Origin: Streptococcus sanguinis SK49
GTDB taxonomy: Bacteria > Bacillota > Bacilli > Lactobacillales > Streptococcaceae
NCBI RefSeq assembly: GCF_000212815.1
Contig: NZ_GL890985.1
Coordinates: 339,324 to 403,323, forward strand
DNA length: 64,000 nt
Direction: 5' to 3'
In this document: in pieces, positions 44,780 through 53,766 of the stretch
Layout: each line of letters starts with the position of its first letter
Numbering within the stretch: position 1 is the stretch's first letter
Translations under genes and position numbers: made by a program
The notes under the pieces: generated by a model
Told to the model about the DNA's origin: nothing
The model's input: the letters and a program-made list of their open reading frames with translations, nothing else
Databases searched by the model: none

Positions 44780-45658
44780 ATGGTTCGTCGTCATACACCC
44801 AGTCTCTCATTTGAAGTATTTCCTCCCAATCCGGCAGTAGGCAATGATAAGATTTTTCAGGCGTTGAGAGAGATGCAAGATCTGGCTCCTCACTTTATCA
44901 GTGTGACAGCCAGCAATAATAAGTTTGACATTGAGGAGACGACGGTTCGTTTGACGGAGTTCATCGCCAACGACCTCAAGATTCCGACGATTGCTCACCT
45001 ACCTGCGGTCTATCTAACCAAGGACATGGTGTCCAATATATTGCAGTCTTTGGATCGGGTTGGTGTCCATCAGATTTTAGCTTTGCGAGGGGATATTTTT
45101 CCAGATGTAGCACCTAAGGATGATTTTACCTTTGCGACTGACTTGATCGAATACATCAAGACAGAAGCACCGCATTTTGACATCATCGGGGCCTGCTATC
45201 CGGAGGGCCATCCAGATTCTCCAAATCAGATTTCAGATATTCAAAATCTGAAGAAAAAGGTCGATGCTGGTTGTTCTAGTCTGGTGACCCAGCTTTTCTT
45301 TGACAATGAACGTTTTTACGACTTTCAGGACAAGTGCATTTTAGCTGGTATTGAAGTGCCAATCCATGCTGGGATTATGCCGATTCTCAACCGCAATCAG
45401 GCTCTGCGCCTGCTCAAGACCTGTGAGAATATCAAGCTGCCAAGAAAATTCCGGGCTATTCTGGATAAGTACGAACATGATCCAGAGTCTCTGAGAGCAG
45501 CTGGTTTGGCTTATGCTGTGGATCAAATTGTTGACTTGGTGACTCAGGATGTGGCGGGCATACACCTTTACACTATGAATAACGCTGCAACAGCCTACCA
45601 TATCTATAAGGCTACTCATGCTCTCTTTAATCATAACCCATCCGTTCAATCTTTTTAA
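44780..45658 (+). CDS. metF: 5,10-methylenetetrahydrofolate reductase MetF
   Basis: 292 aa from the ATG at 44780 (AAAGGAA 11 bases upstream); the frame is open to a TTG at 44759. The MetF fold is clear: LSFEVFPPN with the catalytic Glu, VTASNN, LALRGDIF, ACYPEGHPD and VTQLFFDNERFYDF. It reduces methylene-THF to methyl-THF for MetE and probably shares its transcript and MET-box control. Confidence 0.95.
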   Translation: MVRRHTPSLSFEVFPPNPAVGNDKIFQALREMQDLAPHFISVTASNNKFDIEETTVRLTEFIANDLKIPTIAHLPAVYLTKDMVSNILQSLDRVGVHQILALRGDIFPDVAPKDDFTFATDLIEYIKTEAPHFDIIGACYPEGHPDSPNQISDIQNLKKKVDAGCSSLVTQLFFDNERFYDFQDKCILAGIEVPIHAGIMPILNRNQALRLLKTCENIKLPRKFRAILDKYEHDPESLRAAGLAYAVDQIVDLVTQDVAGIHLYTMNNAATAYHIYKATHALFNHNPSVQSF

Positions 45659-45669
45659 TATGAATGAAG

Positions 45670-45710
45670 AAACCACTAATCAGATTCATTTGCTGTTTAG
45701 TGGTTTTTTT
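45670..45710 (+). terminator. Terminator of metE-metF
   Basis: AAACCACTAA and TTAGTGGTTT with 17-base loop and a run of seven T. A likely -10 box TATAAT for the next unit lies near 45767. Confidence 0.85.
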
Positions 45711-45898
45711 CATATGATAGTATGAATATTGCAAATAAAACTATAGGAAAAGGCTTTCAAAAAGGTATATAATAGAGTGAAGCTTTCATAAAATAAAGCT
45801 GGGTCAGAATTGGAGAATTTGTAAACATTGAAGAAACCATTTGCTATTTTGGATTATTAGAAGAAAGTAATTGGTAAATGCGAGAAAGAGGAAGTTTT

Positions 45899-46741
45899 AT
45901 GAAGAGAAAAATAATCTTTCTGGATGTGGATGGGACCCTCATCGACTATGATAATCATATACCGGAGTCTGCTGTGGTCGCCATTCGCAAGGCACGGGAA
46001 AAGGGCCATTTGGTTTATGTGTGCACAGGTCGCAGCAAGGCAGAGATGCCGCCAGAAATTTGGGATATTGGCTTTGATGGCATGATTGGTGGCAACGGCT
46101 CCTATGTGGAGCTTGAAGGGCAGGTTGTTCTGCACCAGCTGATTCCGAGAGATGTCGCTAAAAGGCTAGTCGACTGGCTTCAGGAGCGGGGGCTAGAGTT
46201 TTACCTAGAGAGTAATAACGGTCTCTTTGCAAGCAGGGGCTTCCGCGAAGCAGCGCGACCAGTGCTTCGGACCTATGTACTTGGAAAAGGTGCCAAGCCA
46301 GAAGAAGTCGTAAATATGGAGGCAGAAGAAGCTCTTCACGGCCTGGTTTATGGTGGGGAGCTCTACCGGGACGACCTGAACAAAGTCAGCTTCATTCTAA
46401 AGAACTACCAAGACCATCTGGATTCCAAGGCTGCTTTTCCTGAGCTTAAGGCGGGTACTTGGGGAGGCAAGGGTGAGCATGCTTTATTTGGCGATTTGGG
46501 TATCAAAGACATTACCAAGGCGCATGCTATTGAGGTTCTGCTGAAGCATCTGGATGCTGACAGGGTAGATACTCTGGCTTTTGGCGATGCCAAGGTTGAT
46601 ATTCCTATGCTGGACTATTGTCAGGTTGGAGTTGCTATGGGAAATGGAGGAGAGGAAATCAAGACCATGGCCGACCTGGTGACAGACTCGGTCAGCCAAG
46701 ACGGTCTCTACAAGGCCTTTGAAAAGTTAGAACTCATCTAA
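45899..46741 (+). CDS. Cof-type HAD-superfamily phosphatase
   Basis: 280 aa from the ATG at 45899 (AGAGGAAG upstream). Motif I FLDVDGTLIDYDN, motif II region VYVCTGRSKAEMP, and motif IV FGDAKVDIPMLDYCQVGVAMGNG identify a Cof/YidA-type phosphatase with type IIB cap. Substrate not deducible. First gene of a unit with two histidine-phosphatase genes; the spacing to the next gene is 11 bp. Confidence 0.88.
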   Translation: MKRKIIFLDVDGTLIDYDNHIPESAVVAIRKAREKGHLVYVCTGRSKAEMPPEIWDIGFDGMIGGNGSYVELEGQVVLHQLIPRDVAKRLVDWLQERGLEFYLESNNGLFASRGFREAARPVLRTYVLGKGAKPEEVVNMEAEEALHGLVYGGELYRDDLNKVSFILKNYQDHLDSKAAFPELKAGTWGGKGEHALFGDLGIKDITKAHAIEVLLKHLDADRVDTLAFGDAKVDIPMLDYCQVGVAMGNGGEEIKTMADLVTDSVSQDGLYKAFEKLELI

Positions 46742-46752
46742 AGGAGATATGA

Positions 46753-47349
46753 ATGATGGCAAAAACTCTTTATCTGATGCGGCATGGCCAAACGCTTTTT
46801 AATCTGCGCCATAAGGTGCAGGGCTGGTGTGATGCTCCTCTGACTGATTTTGGCATCTATCAGGCCAAGGTGGCAGGGCAATATTTTAAGGATGCCGGTA
46901 TTACTTTTGACGATGCTTATAGCTCTACTCAAGAGCGGGCCTGTGATACCTTGGAATTGGTAACGGACGGTAAGCTTCCCTATAAGCGTGTCAAGGGACT
47001 CAAGGAGTGGAACTTCGGCACCTTTGAAGGGGAAAGCGAAGACCTCAATCCACCCCTGCCTTATAAAGATTTCTTTGTGACCTATGGCGGTGAATCACAG
47101 GATCAGGTCCAGGAGCGTATGGCAACGACCATTCTTCAGCTCATGCAAGAGACGGATGGTCAGTCTGTGCTCATGGTCTCCCATGGCGGAGCTATGGCCA
47201 ATTTTGCCAGAGCTTGGCAAAAAAACTGGCGTCTGGATGACCTAGGTCACATGACCAACTGTGGGATTTTAAAGTTTACTTTTGAAGATGACAAATTCTA
47301 TCTAGAAGAAGCCATCGGTCACGATTTTAGCAATTGGGAGGGAAAATGA
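46753..47349 (+). CDS. Histidine phosphatase family protein (phosphoglycerate mutase-like), copy 1
   Basis: 198 aa. The catalytic LMRHGQT is at residues ~8-14, with the second His in VSHGGAMANF and the conserved Glu in KEWNFGTFEGE. The family includes phosphoglycerate mutases and broad phosphatases; the short length favours a phosphatase. Two adjacent ATGs (46753, 46756) follow AAGGAG; either may be used. It overlaps its paralogue by 4 bp (ATGA). Confidence 0.9.
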   Translation: MMAKTLYLMRHGQTLFNLRHKVQGWCDAPLTDFGIYQAKVAGQYFKDAGITFDDAYSSTQERACDTLELVTDGKLPYKRVKGLKEWNFGTFEGESEDLNPPLPYKDFFVTYGGESQDQVQERMATTILQLMQETDGQSVLMVSHGGAMANFARAWQKNWRLDDLGHMTNCGILKFTFEDDKFYLEEAIGHDFSNWEGK

Positions 47350-47948
47350 AAGATTTATATTTGATGCGACACGGTCAGACTTTTTTCAATCAAGAAGGCT
47401 TGGTACAGGGAGCTTGCGACTCTCCTTTGACAGAACTGGGGCAGAATCAAGCCCGGCAGGCAGGAGCTTATTTGAAAGAGCTGGGTATTCGTTTTGGTCA
47501 GCTATACTCCTCCACCCAAGAGCGAGCTTCTGATACCTTGGAACTTGTCTCCGGCCGGTCCGACTATACTCGCCTTAAGGGCATTAAAGAATGGAACTTT
47601 GGTCTCTTTGAAGCCCAGCCTGAACGCCTGCAGCCGAAATTTCGACCAGGAGCCACCTCATTTGAAGACCTCTTCGTTCCCTATGGCGGAGAAGGTGTGG
47701 ACCAAGTCGGTGAACGCATGCTGGTCACTCTGACTGAGGTCATGGAGCAGGCAGGAGCAGAGCCAGTCTTAGCTGTTAGCCACGGCGGTGCCATGTGGGC
47801 CTTCTATCTCAAGATTGCAGCGCAAGCTCTGGATCCCAAGGTGCACTTTGGCAACTGCGCCATCTGCCATTACCATTATGAGCAGGGACACTTTAAGCTG
47901 GCAGAAGTCATTGATCCGCTAACGGGTAGTGTGTATGAATGTGAATGA
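47346..47948 (+). CDS. Histidine phosphatase family protein, copy 2
   Basis: 200 aa from the ATG at 47346, overlapping the upstream stop (ATGA) with GGGAGG 4 bases before it. Catalytic LMRHGQTFF, KEWNFGLFE and VSHGGAMWAF are kept. Strong similarity to the preceding gene shows tandem duplication. Probably a small-molecule phosphatase. Confidence 0.9.
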   Translation: MKDLYLMRHGQTFFNQEGLVQGACDSPLTELGQNQARQAGAYLKELGIRFGQLYSSTQERASDTLELVSGRSDYTRLKGIKEWNFGLFEAQPERLQPKFRPGATSFEDLFVPYGGEGVDQVGERMLVTLTEVMEQAGAEPVLAVSHGGAMWAFYLKIAAQALDPKVHFGNCAICHYHYEQGHFKLAEVIDPLTGSVYECE

Positions 47949-47974
47949 AGACTCAGAATGATTATCACTAGAAT

Positions 47975-48005
47975 AAAAACCTCAGATTTTTCTGAGGTTT
48001 TTTGG
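47975..48005. terminator. Bidirectional terminator
   Basis: AAAACCTCAG, 6-base loop, CTGAGGTTTT with flanking A and T runs, between convergent units. Confidence 0.88.
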
Positions 48006-48006
48006 T

Positions 48007-48486
48007 TTATACTTGGCTGTAGGTTTCACGACGACTTAGTTTTGTATCTTCTTTTTTGCTGGGTATTGGCTGTGCCTGGATTTCTTTATTCCACTCACTT
48101 CGAGTAAAGACCATGGAGAGTAGTGCCAGAGCCGCAAAGGCTGCTCCTACGTACCAGTAGGGCATATCCAGCGTCGTTGAGCGACCAGATAGGTTGACGA
48201 TGCCACGGAAGAGCATGCCGGCTGTCATAATGGCTACAGCTGAGTTCCAGAGGTTGAGACTGAGCCGAGAGAGATTAGGGATAACCTTCATAAAGAGTAG
48301 GAGGAGGATGCCGCCCGCTAGAGGAATGGCAAAGAGGTAGTGCATGTGGCTAGAAGTCTCGCCGAAACTGAAAGATTCATAGATTCTGCTGAATGCAAAG
48401 AAGAAAATAGTTAATAGGGCGTAGATAAGGGCTGTTTTTCTAAAACGTTTTTTGCTGTGATTAGTAACCGATGTAGACAATATCAC
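48007..48486 (-). CDS. Hypothetical membrane protein of the glycosyltransferase unit
   Basis: 159 aa with four membrane helices (ALIYALLTIFFFAFSRIYESF, LFAIPLAGGILLLLFMKVIP, NSAVAIMTAGMLFRGIVNLSG, YWYVGAAFAALALLSMVFT). It starts at a GTG (48484-48486, AGAAAGG upstream) within the end of the upstream gene (26-bp overlap). The family is not known to me; context suggests a role with the phosphodiester glycosidase and glycosyltransferase. Confidence 0.72.
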   Translation of the reverse strand: MILSTSVTNHSKKRFRKTALIYALLTIFFFAFSRIYESFSFGETSSHMHYLFAIPLAGGILLLLFMKVIPNLSRLSLNLWNSAVAIMTAGMLFRGIVNLSGRSTTLDMPYWYVGAAFAALALLSMVFTRSEWNKEIQAQPIPSKKEDTKLSRRETYSQV

Positions 48487-49372
48487 TCACCGACCTTTCT
48501 GAGATAGTATTTCCGTTTGTTGTAGGCTTGTTAATGACCTGACCGTTAAAGTAAAGTGTAGAGGAGCCGCCGCCATCAAGGTTGTAGGCAGTCTTGACAC
48601 CGTACGATTTCATGATTTCTGCCATCTGGTAGAGGGAAAGTCCCTTGCTTTCTGAGGTGCGTCCGTCTGAGACGATGATGATGTAGTGGTTTTCGTCAAT
48701 GATACCGATAGCTGTCCGAGGATTGGAAGACATGGACTGGCCGACTTCGGAGTTGGTATCAACGACAATTTCGCCATTTTCTACAAGAGATGGGCCGAAG
48801 GTCAAGAGATTGACCACACCGTCTTTGACCAGTTGATCGGCAGAGACTTGATCTTCATAGATAATCTTGAAGGAGCCGTCTTTGTAAATAGCTAAATCCC
48901 CATTGCTGGAGTCTTCTCGGACGGTATCGCGGTAGACGACGCCATTGCGGATGACATAGCCAGTTGTGTTGGCCCCGTAGTAGTCGCCGTTAACCGCTAG
49001 GATAGCATTGTTGTTGGCAGCCGTTTCCGAGGTCTTTGCTGTGACATTGTTTCCGTAAGTGTTTTGGGCAAAGGCCGTTTTCAGATATTCTGATGAGCTG
49101 ACAGTCACATCAGCGATGTAGACTTGGGTGTTGCTGACGGTCTTTTCAGTCAGTGTGACCGAGATGTTGTCGTCTGAATAGCTGGTATCCGTCACAGTTG
49201 CTGTTTCCGCAGCCTTGCTGGCAGCCTCGGCATTGGATGACGAACTTGCGCTTGAAACCGTGGAAATGGTCTCTGCGATGACAAAGGTTTTCAGCATGGA
49301 GTAGCTGAAAGAAGCTGTCAGAAGCAGCCCAAAAATGGAGGCGTAGGCATAGCGTTTCTTTAAAAATTTCAT
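48461..49372 (-). CDS. Phosphodiester glycosidase family (NAGPA-like) exported protein
   Basis: 303 aa. An N-terminal membrane/signal segment (YAYASIFGLLLTASFSYSML) and a Ser/Ala-rich linker precede an NAGPA domain with AVNGDYYGANTTGYVIRNG, NPRTAIGII and the hallmark NLDGGGSSTLYFNG. The domain cleaves sugar phosphodiesters in characterised relatives. It probably acts outside the membrane on cell-wall or exopolysaccharide material. Its ATG overlaps the stop of the upstream glycosyltransferase by 4 bp. Confidence 0.88.
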   Translation of the reverse strand: MKFLKKRYAYASIFGLLLTASFSYSMLKTFVIAETISTVSSASSSSNAEAASKAAETATVTDTSYSDDNISVTLTEKTVSNTQVYIADVTVSSSEYLKTAFAQNTYGNNVTAKTSETAANNNAILAVNGDYYGANTTGYVIRNGVVYRDTVREDSSNGDLAIYKDGSFKIIYEDQVSADQLVKDGVVNLLTFGPSLVENGEIVVDTNSEVGQSMSSNPRTAIGIIDENHYIIIVSDGRTSESKGLSLYQMAEIMKSYGVKTAYNLDGGGSSTLYFNGQVINKPTTNGNTISERSVSDIVYIGY

Positions 49373-50412
49373 GATGCGGTGTGTGTCCTTTCCTTAAAAA
49401 TAAATCTCTTTTGGACCATCCAGGAGACGGTGAAGAGTAAGATTCCGACGATAATTTTGACAATCAGAAGATTGAGGCCAAAGACAGCATAGAAGAGGCG
49501 AATCAGCAGTGTGTCTAGGATAAAGAGCACTACAGCTAGGCTGAAATAGCCAGTTCCTGTCTTGAGTATACTGTCGTCGTTCTTAAAGACCATCCTTTTA
49601 TTGGTCGAATAGTTAAAGATTGAGCTGGTCACGCGGGCAATCCCGTTAGCTAAAAGAATTCTCAGGCTGGTCGGCACAGCGACTAAAAACAAGAGAGCCA
49701 GAGCGTAGACGACGTAGTCGACGACGAAACTGCTGAGAGAAGTCAGGGCAAATTTGAATATATTTTTATAAATCATGAGCCCATCCCGAATCGGCCGGAA
49801 GTGCGAGCCTTGATTGTCATTGATATAGACCGTCTCAATGGGCACTTCCAAAATGGGATATTCCTTGCTGGCTTCTAAGAGCATGTTCATTTCATACTCA
49901 TAGCGCTGGCCCTCTACCTTTAGCATAAATGGAATCATGTTGGTCGTAAAGGCTCGCAAGCCTGTCTGTGTATCGGAGACACCCACCCCAGTCTGAAGCT
50001 TGAAGAGAGCCTGAGTCAGACTGTTACCGAAGCGGCTGCGCAGAGGCACCTTGCCAGTAAAGGCGCGTGCTCCCAGAATCAGACGATTGGGATTCTCAGA
50101 AGCCTTGCTCGCTACACGGAAAATATCCCAGACCCTGTGCTGGCCATCCGCATCTGCTGTTACCACCGTTCCATAGATCTTCAGTGCTTGGATAAAGGTG
50201 AAAGCAGTTTTCAGAGCTTGCCCCTTGCCTTGATTGACCTGATGACGGAGCACGGTTGCGTACTGCTCCGCCTGCTCAAAGACTATCTGGCATTTAGATG
50301 AGCTGCCGTCATCGATAACAATGATATGAAAATCACTCTTCTGGTGAATTTTTTTTATCAGCTTAATAAGATTATAATCAGGCTCATAGGCCGGAATCAC
50401 TAGATAATCCAT
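49369..50412 (-). CDS. Family 2 glycosyltransferase with C-terminal GtrA-like membrane domain
   Basis: 347 aa from the ATG at 50410-50412 (GAGG 7 bases upstream; another ATG 6 bases earlier is possible). The N-terminal ~220 residues are a GT-A domain: VIPAYEPDYNL, VIDDGSSS, VVTADADGQH (DxD), and DTQTGLRAF, as in polyprenyl-phosphate sugar transferases. The C-terminal ~120 residues form four GtrA-type helices (SSFVVDYVVYALALLFLVAVP, ITSSIFNYSTNKRMVF-like NYxxxRxxVF block). The two domains normally occur as separate proteins that make and flip lipid-linked sugars. First gene of the three-gene unit. Confidence 0.9.
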   Translation of the reverse strand: MDYLVIPAYEPDYNLIKLIKKIHQKSDFHIIVIDDGSSSKCQIVFEQAEQYATVLRHQVNQGKGQALKTAFTFIQALKIYGTVVTADADGQHRVWDIFRVASKASENPNRLILGARAFTGKVPLRSRFGNSLTQALFKLQTGVGVSDTQTGLRAFTTNMIPFMLKVEGQRYEYEMNMLLEASKEYPILEVPIETVYINDNQGSHFRPIRDGLMIYKNIFKFALTSLSSFVVDYVVYALALLFLVAVPTSLRILLANGIARVTSSIFNYSTNKRMVFKNDDSILKTGTGYFSLAVVLFILDTLLIRLFYAVFGLNLLIVKIIVGILLFTVSWMVQKRFIFKERTHTAS

Positions 50413-50493
50413 ATCCATACCTCTTTCTTAGATGATTTGTAGAAAGTATACAGACTGCGGCTTAAAGATTCCTAATATAAGTTAGTTTTAAGA

Positions 50494-50507
50494 AAATGTT
50501 AACATTT
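50494..50507. promoter_or_regulatory. Palindrome upstream of the glycosyltransferase unit
   Basis: AAATGTTAACATTT is a perfect 14-bp palindrome 81 bp upstream of the gene, in a gene-free 361-bp stretch. Candidate operator. Confidence 0.4.
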
Positions 50508-50662
50508 CTTTAAGGAAAGAGCAGAGAAAGAAGAGGTTTAGATATAAGATTGTAGAATAAAATGTAAGATGGAGCAGAGAAGTTTGACTTATTTTAAAAA
50601 GTAATATATAAACAGCGTTATTGGAAAATTTCTAAAATCTTATAAAAAATTCCAAGAAGAAT

Positions 50663-50690
50663 TTGTTTGGGATAGTATTCGTGGTAAAAT
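50663..50690 (+). promoter_or_regulatory. Promoter of the three-gene hypothetical unit
   Basis: TTGTTT (50663-50668), 16 bp, TAAAAT (50685-50690). A hairpin GGATGCT/AGCATCC (50733-50754) then lies in the leader, ending about 20 bases before the start codon and just before AAGGAG. Confidence 0.55.
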
Positions 50691-50773
50691 ATTGGAAGAT
50701 GAATAAAAAAAGAATATAAATCGAATAAGGTTGGATGCTCAGTATCAAGCATCCAGAAAACAAGGAGAAGCGA

Positions 50774-51397
50774 ATGAAAAAAATCCGGAATTTTAAATGG
50801 CAGATGTGGCATGTGCATTTGATCGGGCTAGTGGTGTTTTTCTTGTCAATTTTTATCTGTGGATTCTGGTACCAAAGTTATAAGGAAAAACTAGTTTTAA
50901 AAGAAAATTATCTTACCGTAGGTCAAAATCAGGGGATAGTAGAAATTGACTACATTACATCTATACCGTCTGTGTCTGCATCCTTAAAACGCCCTCTCGA
51001 TAAGGATGAATATGAATCAATTGATATTGGGAGTCATTATATAGTTTTCCAAGATTCTAGAATAAGAAAAGATGAAGGTTATACCAAAGATCAACATGAG
51101 TACTTTAAAATTCACTATTATCGTTTTGATCATAAAGGAATCAAAAAAGAGACAATGGATTTGCTTAAGATTGCGTATGAGCAAGGTTTTGTGGGGCTAA
51201 GTGGTAGAATAAAGTTATACGGCGATGGTAATGATGACTATGTTGGAGTTTGGACTAGAGAAAAGCAAATGCTCTATATCAATCTCCGGACTCAGAAAGT
51301 TAGCAGGAAAGAACTAAAAGAACTATTTGACTGGGAAATTAAAGATGATATTACTGGTAAGGCTGCGATTAAATGGGTCAAAAGAGAGGAGAAATGA
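50774..51397 (+). CDS. Hypothetical membrane-anchored protein (unit gene 1)
   Basis: 207 aa from the ATG at 50774 (AAGGAG upstream). One membrane helix (HLIGLVVFFLSIFICGFWY) precedes an extracytoplasmic domain rich in charged residues and beta strands. The later segment DYVGVWTREKQMLYINLRTQKV resembles the protein at 41162. I do not recognise the family. The next gene starts within its stop codon. Confidence 0.7.
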   Translation: MKKIRNFKWQMWHVHLIGLVVFFLSIFICGFWYQSYKEKLVLKENYLTVGQNQGIVEIDYITSIPSVSASLKRPLDKDEYESIDIGSHYIVFQDSRIRKDEGYTKDQHEYFKIHYYRFDHKGIKKETMDLLKIAYEQGFVGLSGRIKLYGDGNDDYVGVWTREKQMLYINLRTQKVSRKELKELFDWEIKDDITGKAAIKWVKREEK

Positions 51398-52206
51398 TGA
51401 TTAAAAGAGTATACCGAGGTTTTATTTCATTATTCCTTTTTTTCCTTTCTCTGTTTCTGCTATGGTTCTTGGGGATAAAAAATTTAGAAAGTCGCCTAAA
51501 AGCAGGCTACCAAGCTCAATATTTTAGTGGAGACGTTCAAGTTAAAAGCTTCAATCTTGATGACGAAAAAAATTGGGAATCTTTGGAAGTGTCTTATATT
51601 TATAGTGAAAAAGTTGGGAGTATGGTTTATACTTTTCCTATTAAAAAAAATATGAGTTGGTTGGATCTTATTTTGCCAGCCTACAAAGGAGAGGTTTTTT
51701 ATCCAATATCTTCTAACATGCCTGCATATTCAAGAGATGGATTGGGTAATTATGGTTATGAAATATACGAATCAATAATTAAGAAAGTCTTTGAAGAAAA
51801 AAAGGAGTATAAAATTATTGAGAGGGATTTTGCAAAAAGGTTACAAAAGTCATCTGAGTTAAAAGGGGCTAAAATTAATTTGAGAAATGCTCTTTCTGAT
51901 AACTATATGGATAGTCAATCCATCCATTGGCTAGATCAATCTAGACTAGAGAATATCCAAAAAAGTGATACGAATTTTGGCGGAGTAGAGGGGCTCTCTG
52001 TAGAAGATGCAATTGCAAATGGTCTAATTTACGTTAGTATCGATTTGCAGAATAATTTGAGCGAAAATGAGAAGACCGATATTTTAAAAAAGATATTGAA
52101 ACAGTTAAATGATGAAGATCCTTTGCCAAATGGGATTTATCGTCTAAAAGGTGAAGAAAAAGGGCTTGCTGTTGAGGATGGGAAATTAAGATTGGAGAAT
52201 TGGTGA
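51397..52206 (+). CDS. Hypothetical membrane-anchored protein (unit gene 2)
   Basis: 269 aa. N-terminal helix (FISLFLFFLSLFLLWFLGI) and a soluble exterior domain (VKSFNLDDEKNWESLEVSYIYSEKVGSMVYTFPI, later VEGLSVEDAIANGLIYVSIDLQNNLSENE). No family recognised. I prefer the second of two adjacent ATGs (51397), 5 bases after GAGGAG. It is A+T-rich and overlaps both neighbours by 1 base, so the three genes are translationally coupled. Confidence 0.7.
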   Translation: MIKRVYRGFISLFLFFLSLFLLWFLGIKNLESRLKAGYQAQYFSGDVQVKSFNLDDEKNWESLEVSYIYSEKVGSMVYTFPIKKNMSWLDLILPAYKGEVFYPISSNMPAYSRDGLGNYGYEIYESIIKKVFEEKKEYKIIERDFAKRLQKSSELKGAKINLRNALSDNYMDSQSIHWLDQSRLENIQKSDTNFGGVEGLSVEDAIANGLIYVSIDLQNNLSENEKTDILKKILKQLNDEDPLPNGIYRLKGEEKGLAVEDGKLRLENW

Positions 52207-52718
52207 TGAGAAAATATCGTGGGAGCGTAAATTTTAAAGATGGAGATTTTAAGGCAGAAGTAATTTTCATTTTGGTTTATTACTTTGGTATATTTATTTT
52301 TCCAACGGTTGTGATTGATGATAAAGTTTTTATGTCAATCTCAGATTTGAAATCAGTTAATAGTATTAATCATTCTAATCTGGACTTGCTAGTATCGATG
52401 TCATGGTCAATCTCGCTTGTTTTGGTGTTGTCATTTATTCTAAAACGTATTCTACTGCACAAGAATTTAGAATTTTTAGCATTTCTGCAAATGTTTCTTT
52501 GTATGATCTATTGCGTCGTGGCTCTCTTCTATTTTAAAAATATTTTTAAAGTATCTTTGCTGTATAACCAGACTGGTTTATTGTACGATGCTCGTCATTG
52601 CTGTTTATTAGCCATTTTAATTGTAAATTATCAAAGTTTGAGAAACTTGCATAAACAAGAGAATCAGTATACTAGTTTAATAGATAAGGCTCGTCGCATC
52701 CTATTTGCTGAAAAATAG
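52206..52718 (+). CDS. Hypothetical small membrane protein (unit gene 3)
   Basis: 170 aa with about four hydrophobic segments (VIFILVYYFGIFIFPTVVI, LVSMSWSISLVLVLSFIL, FLQMFLCMIYCVVALFYF, CCLLAILIVNYQSL). The start overlaps the stop of the upstream gene; a GTG at 52203 is also possible. No family recognised. The unit ends at the terminator at 52752. Confidence 0.68.
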   Translation: MRKYRGSVNFKDGDFKAEVIFILVYYFGIFIFPTVVIDDKVFMSISDLKSVNSINHSNLDLLVSMSWSISLVLVLSFILKRILLHKNLEFLAFLQMFLCMIYCVVALFYFKNIFKVSLLYNQTGLLYDARHCCLLAILIVNYQSLRNLHKQENQYTSLIDKARRILFAEK

Positions 52719-52751
52719 GATTAGATAAAGATGTCTTTATAATAAGCAACC

Positions 52752-52780
52752 AAAAAAACGACCCTAACGGTCGTTTTTTT
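52752..52780. terminator. Bidirectional terminator
   Basis: A-run, ACGACC, 5-base loop, GGTCGT, T-run; it serves both convergent genes. Confidence 0.9.
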
Positions 52781-52783
52781 GCA

Positions 52784-53605
52784 TCATTCCACTTCCAATT
52801 CTTCTTGGTCGATTTTATGGGCTGTTCGGTAGGCTTGGTAAAAGATAAAGACAGCCACAGCAGTCATAGCTGGTACGATGATTGGGATGTCCGTTTCGAT
52901 AGCAGTCAGCGGTGAGTTCCAGAAGAAGTGGAGAACGAAGGCTGCTAGGAAGTAGAAGAGCCCCACTCGGAAATAGTTTTTCTGAGTCTTGGCATAGCGA
53001 AGCATGAGAGCCAGACCGAGAGTGGTCAGGGCGGTGTAGAGCCAGTGAGAGGCGACGCCGCCAGTAATGCGGCCTAGGATACCAGAGATAGTGAAGGAGA
53101 AGCCTTCGGGCAGGTCAGAGAGGATATAAGAGAAGTCCTCGCTAATCTGAAAGCCCATGCCAGCTGTAATCCCCAGCATCAAGAAAGATTTGAGCTTTTT
53201 GACTGGGACTAGATAGACAGCAAAGGCAACTGCCAACAGCTTGAGCGGTTCTTCAACCAGTGGAGCTGCGATGGCATTTTCTAGGTCACTGAGCAGAGTA
53301 TTTGGGAAGCTGGTGCTGACCCACTCGTGAATATAGGTGTTGGCCAGGCCAGAGGTCCAGCCAGAAATGAAAAGGCCACCTAGCAAAGCTACCCCAAGGC
53401 TAACTGCAGGAGTTTGCCATTTTTTACCCAGTTGGCGAATCAAGAGCAGGGCGGGGATGATATAGAGTAGAGCCAAGAGGGCTGACAGTCCGACAATCCC
53501 ATAGGAAGTACCTGACATACTGCCAGTGGTATAGGCTTGTGTCTCATATTCTAAGCCAATCGCGCTCAGAAGGAGAAAAATGAAAAGAACAATATTTTTT
53601 TTCAT
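52784..53605 (-). CDS. PrsW-family intramembrane metalloprotease
   Basis: 273 aa with about eight membrane helices. PrsW motifs are visible: VEEPLKLLAV (EExxK), GFQISEDFSYIL (F...E region), SHWLYTALTTLG and LHFFWNSPL (His-containing helices). PrsW in Bacillus cleaves the anti-sigma factor RsiW; here the substrate is unknown. It is monocistronic, 160 bp from the divergent BTAD regulator. Confidence 0.85.
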   Translation of the reverse strand: MKKNIVLFIFLLLSAIGLEYETQAYTTGSMSGTSYGIVGLSALLALLYIIPALLLIRQLGKKWQTPAVSLGVALLGGLFISGWTSGLANTYIHEWVSTSFPNTLLSDLENAIAAPLVEEPLKLLAVAFAVYLVPVKKLKSFLMLGITAGMGFQISEDFSYILSDLPEGFSFTISGILGRITGGVASHWLYTALTTLGLALMLRYAKTQKNYFRVGLFYFLAAFVLHFFWNSPLTAIETDIPIIVPAMTAVAVFIFYQAYRTAHKIDQEELEVE

Positions 53606-53766
53606 AAATAACTTTCTAAAAATTTTATTTTCATCCTAGTATAACAAAAAAATCCTAAATAAAACCAATTTAAAAACTGGAAATTAAGAGCTGGTATAAT
53701 ACTTTACTTGCCAAACTGTCTCTTTTTGTTTATATTAGTTCTATAAGGTTTCTTGGAGGCGTTTGC

